Shown: positions 19,643 to 27,244 of the stretch, in pieces
Position numbering within the stretch: the first letter of the stretch is position 1
How the letters are laid out: every line of letters starts with the position of its first letter
NCBI RefSeq assembly: GCF_013911645.1
Contig: NZ_JACESV010000004.1
Span: 1-64,000, forward strand
DNA length: 64,000 bases
Direction of reading: 5' to 3'
Origin: Allomuricauda sp.
Lineage (GTDB): Bacteria > Bacteroidota > Bacteroidia > Flavobacteriales > Flavobacteriaceae
Position numbers and translations under genes: made by a program
The notes under the pieces: model-generated
Told to the model about the DNA's origin: nothing
Seen by the model: the letters and a program-made list of their open reading frames with translations, nothing else
Database searches by the model: none

Positions 19643-20239
19643 ATGTTGCCCAAAAAGAATACTGAGAAAAATCTGTTTATCATTTTATTTCTCAACTCAA
19701 TCTATCCCTTAAGCCACAGTTTAAAAAATTATCTGATTCAGCATCTAAAAAGTTGTTCCTTCGAAAAAAACGAACTTATTAGCAAAGCCGGTGAGGTTTG
19801 CAACCGTCTTTATTTTATTAAAAAAGGAATGGTAAGAGGGTATTTTATAAGTGATTCTTCAGAAATAACAACATGGATAGATACTGAAGATGAAGTTTTC
19901 ACTTCTATTACCGGCTTTTTTAGAAATCAAAAGAGTGAAGAATACATTGAAAGTTTGGAAAAAACGCATTGCGATTATTTGGAATATGAGGACTACAAAT
20001 ACTGCTTGAACCATTTTCCCGAAATGCGGCACATAAACCGTATATTACTCGAAGAATATTACATTTTGGCCGAACACAGGGTTTATCTGGCAAGAATTCC
20101 GAATGCCCGAAAGCGGTTGGCCTTTTTTATGCAATATATGAAACCCCAGATTATGGAGCGAATTCCTCGAAAGCATTTGGCATCCTATCTCGCCATAAGG
20201 CCGGAGACGTTGTCCAGACTCATGAAGGAAATAAACTGA
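19643..20239 (+). CDS. Crp/Fnr-family transcriptional regulator
   Basis: 198 aa. The N-terminal part is a cNMP-binding-like beta-roll (SFEKNELISKAGEVCNRLYF, IKKGMVRGYF, TTWIDTEDEVFTSITGF). The long dimer helix follows (LLEEYYILAEHRVYLARI), then a C-terminal winged helix-turn-helix ending RKHLASYLAIRPETLSRLM. The cysteine arrangement of Fnr oxygen sensors is absent, so oxygen sensing by an FeS cluster is unlikely. This subtype is common in Bacteroidota, often with unknown effector. It stands alone with long flanks. Confidence 0.88.
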   Translation: MLPKKNTEKNLFIILFLNSIYPLSHSLKNYLIQHLKSCSFEKNELISKAGEVCNRLYFIKKGMVRGYFISDSSEITTWIDTEDEVFTSITGFFRNQKSEEYIESLEKTHCDYLEYEDYKYCLNHFPEMRHINRILLEEYYILAEHRVYLARIPNARKRLAFFMQYMKPQIMERIPRKHLASYLAIRPETLSRLMKEIN

Positions 20240-20546
20240 ACCACTCCTTTAAAAACTCGTTTACCATATTGGCATAGTATTTATTGAAAAACCATTGACC
20301 CTCCAAGAGTTGTTGTTTACTGGCTTAAACTTTCTTGTTTACAGACAAGCGCTACTCCGGAATCAAGGGAAGTGCCAACTCCTATGATACCAACACCAAT
20401 GGCCTATAAATAGCTATTCCTTTCTATTTGATAAAATGGTCTTATTGAATTTCAATTATCTATAAATTTTATCTTATTCGATAATTTTTTATTGTTTTTC
20501 AATAAATTTTTGTTTTACTTGCCTCAGTATTCAAAAATTAAGAGAA
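20240..20546. other. Intergenic region holding the DUF2975 promoter
   Basis: 307 bases. The right half is very AT-rich and contains the ATTG-N5-CAAT palindromes described separately. The left half shows nothing recognisable. Confidence 0.5.
20444..20503. promoter_or_regulatory. Paired ATTG-N5-CAAT operator candidates
   Basis: Two 13-base palindromes share the form ATTG-N5-CAAT: ATTGAATTTCAAT at 20444-20456 and ATTGTTTTTCAAT at 20491-20503, with starts 47 bases apart. Between them lies TTAT-TCG-ATAA (20474-20484). They end 43 bases before the DUF2975 start codon and probably bind the small HTH protein encoded downstream, giving autoregulation. This is inferred from symmetry and position. Confidence 0.4.
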
Positions 20547-21035
20547 ATGAAAAACATCAAATCACAAATTACAGATCGAGGTTCCACCCTCTTACTAAAA
20601 TTTGTTGTTATATTTTTGGCCATTGCAGCAATCTGTTTGTTTGTTTTTTTATTGTATATATCCATTACCTCCGATAGCGTAGGAATATTTAGGCCAATTT
20701 TACTGGGAATATGTGCTACTGAAATTCCTTTCCTGTATGCCCTCTACCAGGCCCACAGACTATTGCTTTTTATTGATAGGAACGAGGCATTTTCTAATGC
20801 ATCGATCAAGGCCTTAAATAAAATTAAGTTGAGTGCCTTTACAATAAGTTTGATGTTTACTGGAGGAATGCCCTATATATATTACGTGGGGGAGGTAGAC
20901 GATGCACCGGGCGTTATATTAATGGGGTTATTATTGGCTGCTGTTCCGTTTATAGCCGCAGTATTTGCCGCAGTTTTGCTCAAACTGTTTCGAAACGGTT
21001 TGAATATCAAATCTGAAAATGATCTAACCATTTAA
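20547..21035 (+). CDS. DUF2975 membrane protein
   Basis: 162 aa with four predicted membrane helices (about residues 17-40, 51-68, 92-112 and 124-148). The HRLLLFIDRNEAFSNASIKALNKI segment between helices 2 and 3 is characteristic of DUF2975. The function is not established. The family is almost always paired with a small Cro/XRE-like regulator, and here that gene follows after three bases. The pair is therefore probably one operon with the HTH protein controlling or sensing through the membrane protein. Confidence 0.85.
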   Translation: MKNIKSQITDRGSTLLLKFVVIFLAIAAICLFVFLLYISITSDSVGIFRPILLGICATEIPFLYALYQAHRLLLFIDRNEAFSNASIKALNKIKLSAFTISLMFTGGMPYIYYVGEVDDAPGVILMGLLLAAVPFIAAVFAAVLLKLFRNGLNIKSENDLTI

Positions 21036-21038
21036 CCT

Positions 21039-21266
21039 ATGGCTATTATAGTAAATTTGGATGTAGTAATGGCCAAGAGGAAGATGTCCTTAAATGAACT
21101 TTCCGAGAAAGTAGGCTTGACACTGGCAAATCTTTCAATACTCAAAACGGGCAAGGCCAAAGCAATTAGGTTCAGTACGCTGGAATCGATTTGCAGTGTT
21201 TTGGAATGCCAACCGGGCGACATCTTGGAGTATGTTGATGACCAAGAAAACAAAATCGCCGGATAA
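21039..21266 (+). CDS. Small XRE/Cro-type HTH regulator paired with DUF2975
   Basis: 75 aa, essentially one helix-turn-helix: MAKRKMSLNELSEKVGLT, then LANLSILKTGKAKAIRFSTL and LECQPGDILEYV. This matches YozG/DUF2975-associated regulators. It begins three bases after the DUF2975 stop. The likely target is its own promoter with the ATTG-N5-CAAT palindromes upstream. Confidence 0.88.
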   Translation: MAIIVNLDVVMAKRKMSLNELSEKVGLTLANLSILKTGKAKAIRFSTLESICSVLECQPGDILEYVDDQENKIAG

Positions 21267-21319
21267 CTGCTATCTGCCTAAAATGCAGGTTTGTTTTCGA
21301 TATTGCACCCATAATGGGA

Positions 21320-21354
21320 ACAGGGGACAATGCCAAAAAAACATTGCCCCCTGT
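21320..21354. terminator. Hairpin between convergent HTH and esterase genes
   Basis: ACAGGGGACAATG (21320-21332) pairs with CATTGCCCCCTGT (21342-21354) with one mismatch and a 9-base loop. It sits between convergent genes, 54 bases after the HTH stop and 56 bases beyond the esterase stop, so it probably terminates both transcripts. Neither side has a long T-tract, which lowers confidence. Confidence 0.5.
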
Positions 21355-21409
21355 AGAAAAGATGTGCTACAACAAAGATGCCTTATCGCTGTTTTACCAA
21401 CAAGTAGGA

Positions 21410-23038
21410 TTAATTTTTGTAATCCTTGTCCAAAAACTCGTAGCGCGCATCATCTACGGCCTTGGTCAACTTGCTCTCCGTATCTATGATCATTACGGCG
21501 GGTTCATTTTCTTTTGGCTCTACTGCTTCCCAATTGGGCAAGTCTTCACCATTGGGATTTCCACTCTTAATAAAATTGGCAAAAAACTGCTGCATGGTTT
21601 TGGAAGCCTTGTAATCTTCGGCGGTCCAAGCATAATCATCCACAAGATGCAAATTACCCATAGCGTATTCGATTTCAGCTGCATGTGGCGCGCCGATGGG
21701 CTTGGGCATTTGTGGGGCATTGGAATTTTTTTCCACGGTACCGCCCGCCAATCCAGATACTAGGTTTTCATCCTTTAATGGGGGTCTTATTTTACTGTAT
21801 AGATAGCGATATACGGGTTCATCACTGTTCTTGCGGTGCAAATCGAACCACTTCCATGTGCTATAGGCTATAAAACGATCGGAAGCTAGGTTCGTTGCTG
21901 CCCATTGAAGTTCTTCTTCCGTACCATGTGGATACAGATCCAAAACAGTTTGATGATTCTCTGGATAAGCCTCCTTCACTTTGGCTACAAACACCTCTTT
22001 TGTAATGGGGCCCTGGGTAAAGGCCATACCAGGTATCTCGGCAGAATTCCATCCAACCAATAGTGGAACCTGTGCCTGTTCCCGTGAGGCAAAGGTTTCG
22101 GGCAAGGACTTGGTAAGTAAATACCCGTCAATAACCATAGGAAAGCCAAACTTCTTGGATTCATTATAAATCTCGTACAGGTCGCGTGTGCTCAATTTTC
22201 TCAATTGGGAAATATTCTCGATACCAGCATTTTCCAAAAATTGAACGCCCTGCTTTTCCGCCTCTGCCAAAGGAATTGGTGCCATAGTCGGTGGAATGGC
22301 AGCTCCACTTTCCCCAATAGCTCCTGCGATCAGGTCTTTGGACAATGGTGATGCCATCTGTACACTAACCCCGATGGATCCGGCAGATTCCCCAGCTATG
22401 GTCACCTGATTTGGGTCTCCGCCAAAGGCAGCTATGTTTTCTTGTACCCATTGAAGGGCCATATTTTGATCTAACTGTCCATAATTTCCCGATGCCTTGT
22501 AAGGAGCCTCGGCGGACAGTTCTGGATGAGCCAGATTCCCAAAAATATTCAGGCGATAATTGGTGGTTACGACCACAATGCCCTTTTTCGCCATACTTTC
22601 ACCGTCATAACGATATTCCGATGCATCCCCAGCGACGTTTCCGCCCCCATAAAAGTATACCAGAACAGGAAGGTTTTTATCGTTACGCTTGGCTGGTGTC
22701 CAAACGTTAAGGTAAAGACAATCTTCACTTACGCCATTGGAGCGGGATTTCATATCGCCGAATACCATAGCTTGCACAGGTCTTGGACCAAAACGCTTAG
22801 TCTCTACCACACCCTCCCAAGGGTCCAAGGGCTGAGGGGCCTTCCACCGCAATTCACCGATCGGCGGTTTTGCAAAGGGTATCCCAAAATATTTTTGGAT
22901 ACCCGTATGAGTATCGTAAAGCCCTTCAATAATACCATTCTTAAGTTTGGCTTGAACAGGAAAGGCGTTTTTCTGTTGTGAGGTCAGTTCCGACATTACA
23001 AAGAGAACCAACGCCACGGAAAGTAGTCGCTTTTTCAT
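21410..23038 (-). CDS. Secreted type-B carboxylesterase
   Basis: 542 aa with a signal peptide (MKKRLLSVALVLFVMSELTS). It is an alpha/beta hydrolase of the carboxylesterase type-B family. EDCLYLNVWTP is the family signature, FYGGGNV forms the oxyanion hole, and the nucleophile Ser is near residue 217 in GESAGSIG. Later GAPHAAEIEY holds the expected catalytic His region. It would hydrolyse carboxylic esters in the periplasm or outside, possibly ester substituents on plant or algal material. It is divergent from a degenerate-Nudix regulator across only 43 bases, which suggests sugar- or ligand-controlled expression. Confidence 0.9.
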   Translation of the reverse strand: MKKRLLSVALVLFVMSELTSQQKNAFPVQAKLKNGIIEGLYDTHTGIQKYFGIPFAKPPIGELRWKAPQPLDPWEGVVETKRFGPRPVQAMVFGDMKSRSNGVSEDCLYLNVWTPAKRNDKNLPVLVYFYGGGNVAGDASEYRYDGESMAKKGIVVVTTNYRLNIFGNLAHPELSAEAPYKASGNYGQLDQNMALQWVQENIAAFGGDPNQVTIAGESAGSIGVSVQMASPLSKDLIAGAIGESGAAIPPTMAPIPLAEAEKQGVQFLENAGIENISQLRKLSTRDLYEIYNESKKFGFPMVIDGYLLTKSLPETFASREQAQVPLLVGWNSAEIPGMAFTQGPITKEVFVAKVKEAYPENHQTVLDLYPHGTEEELQWAATNLASDRFIAYSTWKWFDLHRKNSDEPVYRYLYSKIRPPLKDENLVSGLAGGTVEKNSNAPQMPKPIGAPHAAEIEYAMGNLHLVDDYAWTAEDYKASKTMQQFFANFIKSGNPNGEDLPNWEAVEPKENEPAVMIIDTESKLTKAVDDARYEFLDKDYKN

Positions 23039-23053
23039 TATATCTAGTTTTTC

Positions 23054-23076
23054 TATTGTTACATATTGTTACAATA
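23054..23076. promoter_or_regulatory. Operator candidate between esterase and Nudix regulator
   Basis: TATTGTTACA occurs twice in tandem (23054-23063 and 23064-23073), and the second copy extends into the perfect palindrome TATTGT-T-ACAATA (23064-23076). It fills most of the 43-base divergent spacer, so a protein bound here would touch both promoters. The most likely ligand is the adjacent Nudix-type regulator. Confidence 0.5.
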
Positions 23077-23081
23077 GTACT

Positions 23082-23894
23082 TTGTTTTTACGAGAAAATA
23101 TACTTTATTTAGAAAAAAATTACATTTTGGTCCCAAAAAAACAGAACCTTAACAAAGAAGACTACATTCCAAACCTGGCATTTGATTCAGTTATTTTTGG
23201 TTTTAACGGCAAAAAATTGAAAATACTTGTGCTGGAATACAGAAATACTGGACTTTATGCGCTTCCCGGCGGTTTTGTTGGACGTAATGAGAGTTTAGAA
23301 GAAGCTGTTAAAAAAGGGGTGAGCGAGAGGACGGGGCTCAAGAACATCTATTTGGAGCAATTTCGGACCTTTGGTGATGTTAAACGGTTTGACCCAGAGC
23401 CCATGAAACGGATTTTGGAAATGAACGGGCTGGACATAACATCGCATAGTTGGTTATTGGACCGGTTTATCACCGTTGCCTATTATGCCCTGATCAACTT
23501 TGAAAAAGTAATGCCCAAACCAGACCCATTATCCGACGGGATCGATTGGTATTCGTTAGATGAGCTGCCACCCCTGATGATGGACCACCAACAAATTATT
23601 GAAAAAGCACTTGAAACCCTCCGAGAAAATCTGGACAAAAAACTACTGGGCATGAATTTGCTTCCCAAAAAATTTACCATGAAAGAACTGCAACAGGTAT
23701 ACGAGGCCATTACCGGCACCTCCTTTAATCGTAGTGGTTTCCAACGAAAAATGTTGAGCGCAAATACCTTGTTGCGCCATGAAAAAAGGTTTTCTGGAAA
23801 CTCCCATAAGGCACCCTATCTGTACAGTTTTAAACCCAATCCGTTCGACAATCGGCCAAAAACATACATAAGTGATGGGAGTGAATTAAGGTAA
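23082..23894 (+). CDS. NrtR/AraR-like transcription regulator with degenerate Nudix domain
   Basis: Up to 270 aa. A Nudix fold (about residues 30-180, LPGGFVGRNESLEEAVKKG) is followed by a winged helix (about 195-255) ending APYLYSFKPNPF, the layout of NrtR-family regulators. The Nudix catalytic box needs REUxEE, but here it reads KGVSERTG, so hydrolase activity is probably lost and the domain serves as a ligand sensor. Several Bacteroidota members of this family control sugar genes. The start is uncertain: 23082 is a TTG, another TTG lies at 23127, and no ATG precedes the domain. It probably controls the divergent esterase. Confidence 0.8.
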   Translation: MFLRENILYLEKNYILVPKKQNLNKEDYIPNLAFDSVIFGFNGKKLKILVLEYRNTGLYALPGGFVGRNESLEEAVKKGVSERTGLKNIYLEQFRTFGDVKRFDPEPMKRILEMNGLDITSHSWLLDRFITVAYYALINFEKVMPKPDPLSDGIDWYSLDELPPLMMDHQQIIEKALETLRENLDKKLLGMNLLPKKFTMKELQQVYEAITGTSFNRSGFQRKMLSANTLLRHEKRFSGNSHKAPYLYSFKPNPFDNRPKTYISDGSELR

Positions 23895-24264
23895 GCCCTA
23901 CATAACAAAATGGGTTTAAAAAACGAAAAGAGTACACAGTTGCATTACTGACAACAAATTTATTTCTATCTATTTACTTGAATTACGGCCCCATCGGTGA
24001 TTCTTAAAAGGAACTGGACCCACTTTTTGAATAGACCGCTCCATGGAGAGGACAAAAAATACATCCGACTTTTATTTTAAGTGGACATGTTGCCTTCCCT
24101 TTTGCACCACACAAGTTTTCTGTTAAATTCTTACATTTAAGCTTTTATGCGCCTAAAGGATTTGTTGAGCCATAAGAAAACTATACCGAACAAAAAATTA
24201 CAAAACTTGGGCATAACCAACCCAATTGGCGGTATATGCCCAACAAAGTTCAGCATATAATCTA
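23895..24264. other. Intergenic region left of the cassette array
   Basis: 370 bases. No ORF is convincing. Near the right end TTGGGCATA (24208-24216) and TATGCCCAA form an inverted repeat that could be the right half of another cassette site, since the next core GTTGGCGTG starts at 24265. The left half shows nothing recognisable. Confidence 0.4.
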
Positions 24265-24295
24265 GTTGGCGTGCATTGTAACCAAAGACACAACC

Positions 24296-24709
24296 ATGAA
24301 ACGAACATTCATATTTTTGATTTTTATCATAAGTGTTCATTCAATTTATTGTCAGGACTTTTTGATTAAGGGGAAAATTGTTGACGATAAGCTGTCGGAT
24401 TTGCTTGCTGTAAATGTAAAAAATCTTGCATCTAATCAGCATGTTCTGACAGATGAGAATGGATTATTTGAAATAGAGACTAAACTTGGTGATACCTTAG
24501 AGTTTTCTTTTGTCGGATTAACGACTGATAAAATTACTATTTCTGATACCGCGAATATTAAACTCATAATGATAGATAAGTCCGTGAATTGTCTTGGAGC
24601 AATATGGTCAAAACGTGATTACAAGAAAGCTGAGAAACGGATTCAAAAGAGATTGAAAGCTCTTTATAAACAAGCAGATAAAAACCAAATTTGGCAAGAT
24701 TTAAGATGA
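24296..24709 (+). CDS. Small secreted protein with carboxypeptidase-regulatory-like domain
   Basis: 137 aa, starting at ATG 24296, because the longer frame lacks a signal sequence. A signal peptide ends near HSIYCQ. Residues 22-95 look like a CarboxypepD_reg-like beta-sandwich (FLIKGKIVDDKLSDLLAVNV, LTDENGLFEIETKLGDTLEF, SFVGLTTDKI), as found at the N-terminus of SusC proteins. Here it stands alone with a basic C-terminal tail (AEKRIQKRLKALYKQADK). Its function is unknown. It overlaps the next gene by four bases (ATGA), and both lie in cassette unit 1. Confidence 0.7.
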   Translation: MKRTFIFLIFIISVHSIYCQDFLIKGKIVDDKLSDLLAVNVKNLASNQHVLTDENGLFEIETKLGDTLEFSFVGLTTDKITISDTANIKLIMIDKSVNCLGAIWSKRDYKKAEKRIQKRLKALYKQADKNQIWQDLR

Positions 24710-25245
24710 AAATAGCTGGTTTATTAATAGTTGTATTTGTGTTTGCTAATAATCTGTATGGACAGGCATTAGATGAAAAACAGCAAATTGACTTTTTCAA
24801 TCAGACTTTTAAAGATTATTTTAGTACTAAGGATTCAAGCCAAATTGATTACTTTATTTTGACTGATTCAATTCCTAATGGAATCAAAACAGATTATGAT
24901 AAATTTAAGATTCACGTTATAGATTATGGACAGGCTTACCCATTGATAAGAAAGAAAATTATTTCTTCTTTGTATTGGGCTCGTTGTAAAAAGATTAGTA
25001 ACGACACGATTGATATTGTAATTGGTGGTTGGTCTGTGAATTTTGAAAGAGTTCTAAGAATCCACAAGATTGACGGAAAAAGAAAGTTAGTTACTAAAAA
25101 TTACAATTTTGCAGCTTGGTGTGGCGGGACTTTAGGATATATACCACAAGGAAGATTTATATATTTAACCGAGCTTGACAAATGGGATTATATTCCAGAG
25201 AAAACAATTATAGAAAATAAATTGAAAAAATATAACCTTAAATAA
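24706..25245 (+). CDS. Secreted protein of unknown function
   Basis: 179 aa with a signal peptide (MKIAGLLIVVFVFANNLYG). I do not recognise a family. The mature part is rich in aromatic and charged residues and includes IDIVIGGWSVNFERVLRI and FAAWCGGTLGYIPQGRFIYL. It is translationally coupled (4-base overlap) to the carboxypeptidase-regulatory-like protein and closes cassette unit 1; the stop lies seven bases before the core CACGCCAAC. Confidence 0.65.
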   Translation: MKIAGLLIVVFVFANNLYGQALDEKQQIDFFNQTFKDYFSTKDSSQIDYFILTDSIPNGIKTDYDKFKIHVIDYGQAYPLIRKKIISSLYWARCKKISNDTIDIVIGGWSVNFERVLRIHKIDGKRKLVTKNYNFAAWCGGTLGYIPQGRFIYLTELDKWDYIPEKTIIENKLKKYNLK

Positions 25246-25252
25246 ACAACGA

Positions 25253-25391
25253 CACGCCAACATCATATATAAAATATTGGGGTTTAGGTGTTTATGCGAA
25301 CCGTTCTGCCCCGCACCAGCTTTTGTAACGACAGACAGTGATGACGCGCGCAATCCCCAACATTTCATATATGTGACCGTTGCCCACAAGC
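25253..25391. repeat. attC-like inverted-repeat site between cassette units 1 and 2
   Basis: Core CACGCCAAC (25253-25261) is followed by CATATATAAAATATTGGGG (25264-25282). That arm pairs with CCCCAACATTTCATATATG (25355-25373) with two mismatches, and then comes ACC and the next core GTTGCCC (25379-25385). The loop of about 72 bases has further self-complementary GC-rich parts. The layout is inverse core, long imperfect arms, loop and core, the same as integron attC sites and as the second site at 26154. Confidence 0.6.
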
Positions 25392-25416
25392 TTGAAAAAA
25401 ATATCGCGCTAAAAAA

Positions 25417-26175
25417 ATGACTAAAAATCTTTATCTGAATTTATTGTTAGCAGTCATTATTCTACTGATTGGATTTTATTACAGTTCTATTACAATTGAC
25501 TTTTGGACGGCTCGTATAATAGGGTTTGTTTCGGTATTAATTTCTGGTTTCATATTAATAGGATTTAATTACAAAAATCTACCAATAAAGAAAAACGTAG
25601 CAATTAAACCAGTCCAAATCTTAGCAATTCTGATTGGATTTAGTGGAATGTTTTTAGTGATTTATTTCTTCCAAAATCTGATTTTCAGCTTTGCAGGTTG
25701 GGAATTAGAAAAAGAATACCGACCAGCTGATAACGAATTAGCAAGGTTTTTAGTTTTTGTTGTAATATGGGTTTTTGTAGAAGAAATTTACTATCGTAGA
25801 ATTTTAGCGCAGAAAATTTTTAACCAAAAAGGTTTTTCAAAAGCATTTTGGATTTCAGCATTAGTATTCAGCATCGCACATTGGTTTTCTGAAACAGGTT
25901 TGTTATATGCTTTTATTGGGGGTTTGTTATTGGCTTACTTGTATTTAAACACACATAGTATTTGGTTGAGCATTTTTGCTCACTTATATTACAATTTAAT
26001 GACATTTTACGCCACGCCAGTAATCTCAGAACGTATTTCGGATTTTAATACAAAACTGAAAATGGCAAGTTTAGTTGCAATCGGATTGATACTTATATTT
26101 ATTATGGTATTTTTAATAAATTATTCGACCAAAAACCAATCTGAACGCATAAAGCCTGTGGGCAACAATGTATAA
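25417..26175 (+). CDS. CPBP-family (CAAX-like) intramembrane protease
   Basis: 252 aa with about eight membrane helices. The CPBP catalytic motifs are visible: paired glutamates in VFVEEIYYRRIL (motif EExxxR) near residue 125, His in VFSIAHW near residue 153, and the C-terminal SIFAHLYYNLM. Bacterial members process or inactivate small peptides and often serve as immunity or stress proteins. It is the only gene of cassette unit 2. Its last codons (PVGNNV) are read from the cassette core GGGCAAC, and the stop lies inside the inverted repeat, so the site forms the protein's C-terminus. Confidence 0.85.
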   Translation: MTKNLYLNLLLAVIILLIGFYYSSITIDFWTARIIGFVSVLISGFILIGFNYKNLPIKKNVAIKPVQILAILIGFSGMFLVIYFFQNLIFSFAGWELEKEYRPADNELARFLVFVVIWVFVEEIYYRRILAQKIFNQKGFSKAFWISALVFSIAHWFSETGLLYAFIGGLLLAYLYLNTHSIWLSIFAHLYYNLMTFYATPVISERISDFNTKLKMASLVAIGLILIFIMVFLINYSTKNQSERIKPVGNNV

Positions 26176-26361
26176 AAAAATAGGGCAAGTAAGTTCTAAA
26201 CCCAATGTTTCAGGCTTATTTGCGAGGCCGCCAAATCTTTTGATTTGGCTTTTAGAGAAATAATATAAAGCAAAATACAAAAGATTTGGCTTATTGATAA
26301 TCCGAAAGGTAATTGCTTATTTACAGCCCTACTTCTTTTATACAAACCGTTATGTGCAATT
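26154..26361. repeat. attC-like inverted-repeat site between cassette units 2 and 3
   Basis: Inverse core GCCTGTGGGCAAC (26154-26166). Arm GTATAAAAAAATAGGGC (26170-26186) pairs with GCCCTACTTCTTTTATAC (26326-26343), and AAACC then precedes the next core GTTATGTGC (26349-26357). Within the loop CCAAATC-TTTT-GATTTGG (26231-26248) is a perfect hairpin, and AAAAGATTTGG near 26279 repeats its right half. The architecture matches the site at 25253 although the sequence differs. Confidence 0.6.
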
Positions 26362-26409
26362 TGGCCACGTTACCAAGATTTGGTATGTTTGAATAAAATT
26401 ATAACCAAA

Positions 26410-26652
26410 ATGGGAAAAAACACATCAATATCGCTTGGAACTCATTTTGAGGATTTTATCAAAGAAGAAGTGAATTCTGGTAGGTATGGTTCAGCTAGCG
26501 AAGTAATTCGTTCAGCTTTACGTTTGTTAGAACGTGAAGAAAAAAAGGAAAGAGAACTGATTAAAGCTCTCGAAGTTGGAGAAAATAGCGGATTTGTTGA
26601 AAATTTTGACCCGAAACAAAACCTGTCTGAATTACATCGCCAACACTTATGA
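26410..26652 (+). CDS. parD: ParD-like antitoxin
   Basis: 80 aa, starting at ATG 26410 ([20 protein letters not shown]). The N-terminal ribbon-helix-helix ([14 protein letters not shown], then [19 protein letters not shown]) is the type II ParD/CopG DNA-binding fold. The acidic C-terminal tail would wrap the toxin. It overlaps parE by four bases. Toxin-antitoxin pairs stabilise cassette arrays in chromosomal integrons, which fits its place in unit 3. Confidence 0.92.
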   Translation: MGKNTSISLGTHFEDFIKEEVNSGRYGSASEVIRSALRLLEREEKKERELIKALEVGENSGFVENFDPKQNLSELHRQHL

Positions 26653-26951
26653 GTAAAAACAAATATCGAATAAGCAAACAAGCTATTGATGATTTAAATG
26701 ATATTTGGGTTTATACTTTTCACAAATGGTCTAAAGAACAAGCTGACAGATATTACGACTTAATAATCGGAGAAATTGAATTTATTGCGGATAACTATCT
26801 GATTGGAAAATCCGCAGAACAAACTCGAAAAGACTATCGAGTAACTAAAATCAAATCACATCTGATTTTTTACAGAAAAGTCGAAAATGAAATTGTCGAA
26901 ATTGTTAGGATTTTACATCAGAGAATGGATAGTAAAAAACGACTGACATAA
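26649..26951 (+). CDS. parE: ParE/RelE-superfamily toxin
   Basis: 100 aa. [20 protein letters not shown], then [20 protein letters not shown] and [18 protein letters not shown], are classic ParE/RelE features, ending in [10 protein letters not shown]. ParE proteins poison DNA gyrase; RelE relatives cut mRNA. ParE is favoured by the ParD-type partner. It overlaps parD by four bases and closes cassette unit 3, 11 bases before the inverse core GCAATAAC. Confidence 0.92.
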   Translation: MSKNKYRISKQAIDDLNDIWVYTFHKWSKEQADRYYDLIIGEIEFIADNYLIGKSAEQTRKDYRVTKIKSHLIFYRKVENEIVEIVRILHQRMDSKKRLT

Positions 26952-27244
26952 AAAACTGTACGCAATAACTAGCGTTCGTGTGGTCGGTACGACCCAGCAT
27001 GAACGCCGTGTTGACTGAACCGGTTCTCTGTCGGTCAGTCTTCTATGGGTATTGGTCTGTTTTAGGATGGGTTATTTAAGGTCTGCACTTGAACCGTATA
27101 GTGATTTGGAGGTCTTGTTTTTCTCCCGAGTATGTCCATCACTTCTTAAATTCTATTGAACCTCCTGTTTTTGGGGTATTTTGGCCGCTTTTGCTTGGTT
27201 TCGGACATAGGGTTCCCTATCCCGTTCAAGGGGCGTTTATTTTC

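Larger units (their letters stand above)
24265..26978 (+). mobile_element. Array of three integron-like gene cassettes
   Basis: Three head-to-tail units, each with plus-strand genes followed by a long inverted repeat. Unit 1 (24265-25378) starts GTTGGCGTG and ends its coding part with the exact reverse complement CACGCCAAC (25253-25261). Unit 2 (25379-26348) starts GTTGCCCACAAGC and ends GCCTGTGGGCAAC (26154-26166), 12 of 13 complementary. Unit 3 (26349 on) starts GTTATGTGC and ends GCAATAAC (26963-26970), complementary with one bulge. In integrons the inverse core of a cassette pairs with its own start in exactly this way. The canonical GTTRRRY core is not kept (only GTTR), and no intI gene is visible. 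The region is clearly more AT-rich than its flanks. The cassette reading is inference from pattern. Confidence 0.6.

Noticed and set aside
23895..24264. A tRNA or small RNA gene
   Set aside because: No cloverleaf or conserved RNA pattern could be drawn; only a short inverted repeat near the right end is visible.
26154..26361. CRISPR or simple tandem repeat
   Set aside because: The two inter-cassette sites share architecture but not sequence, and there are no regularly spaced identical repeats.
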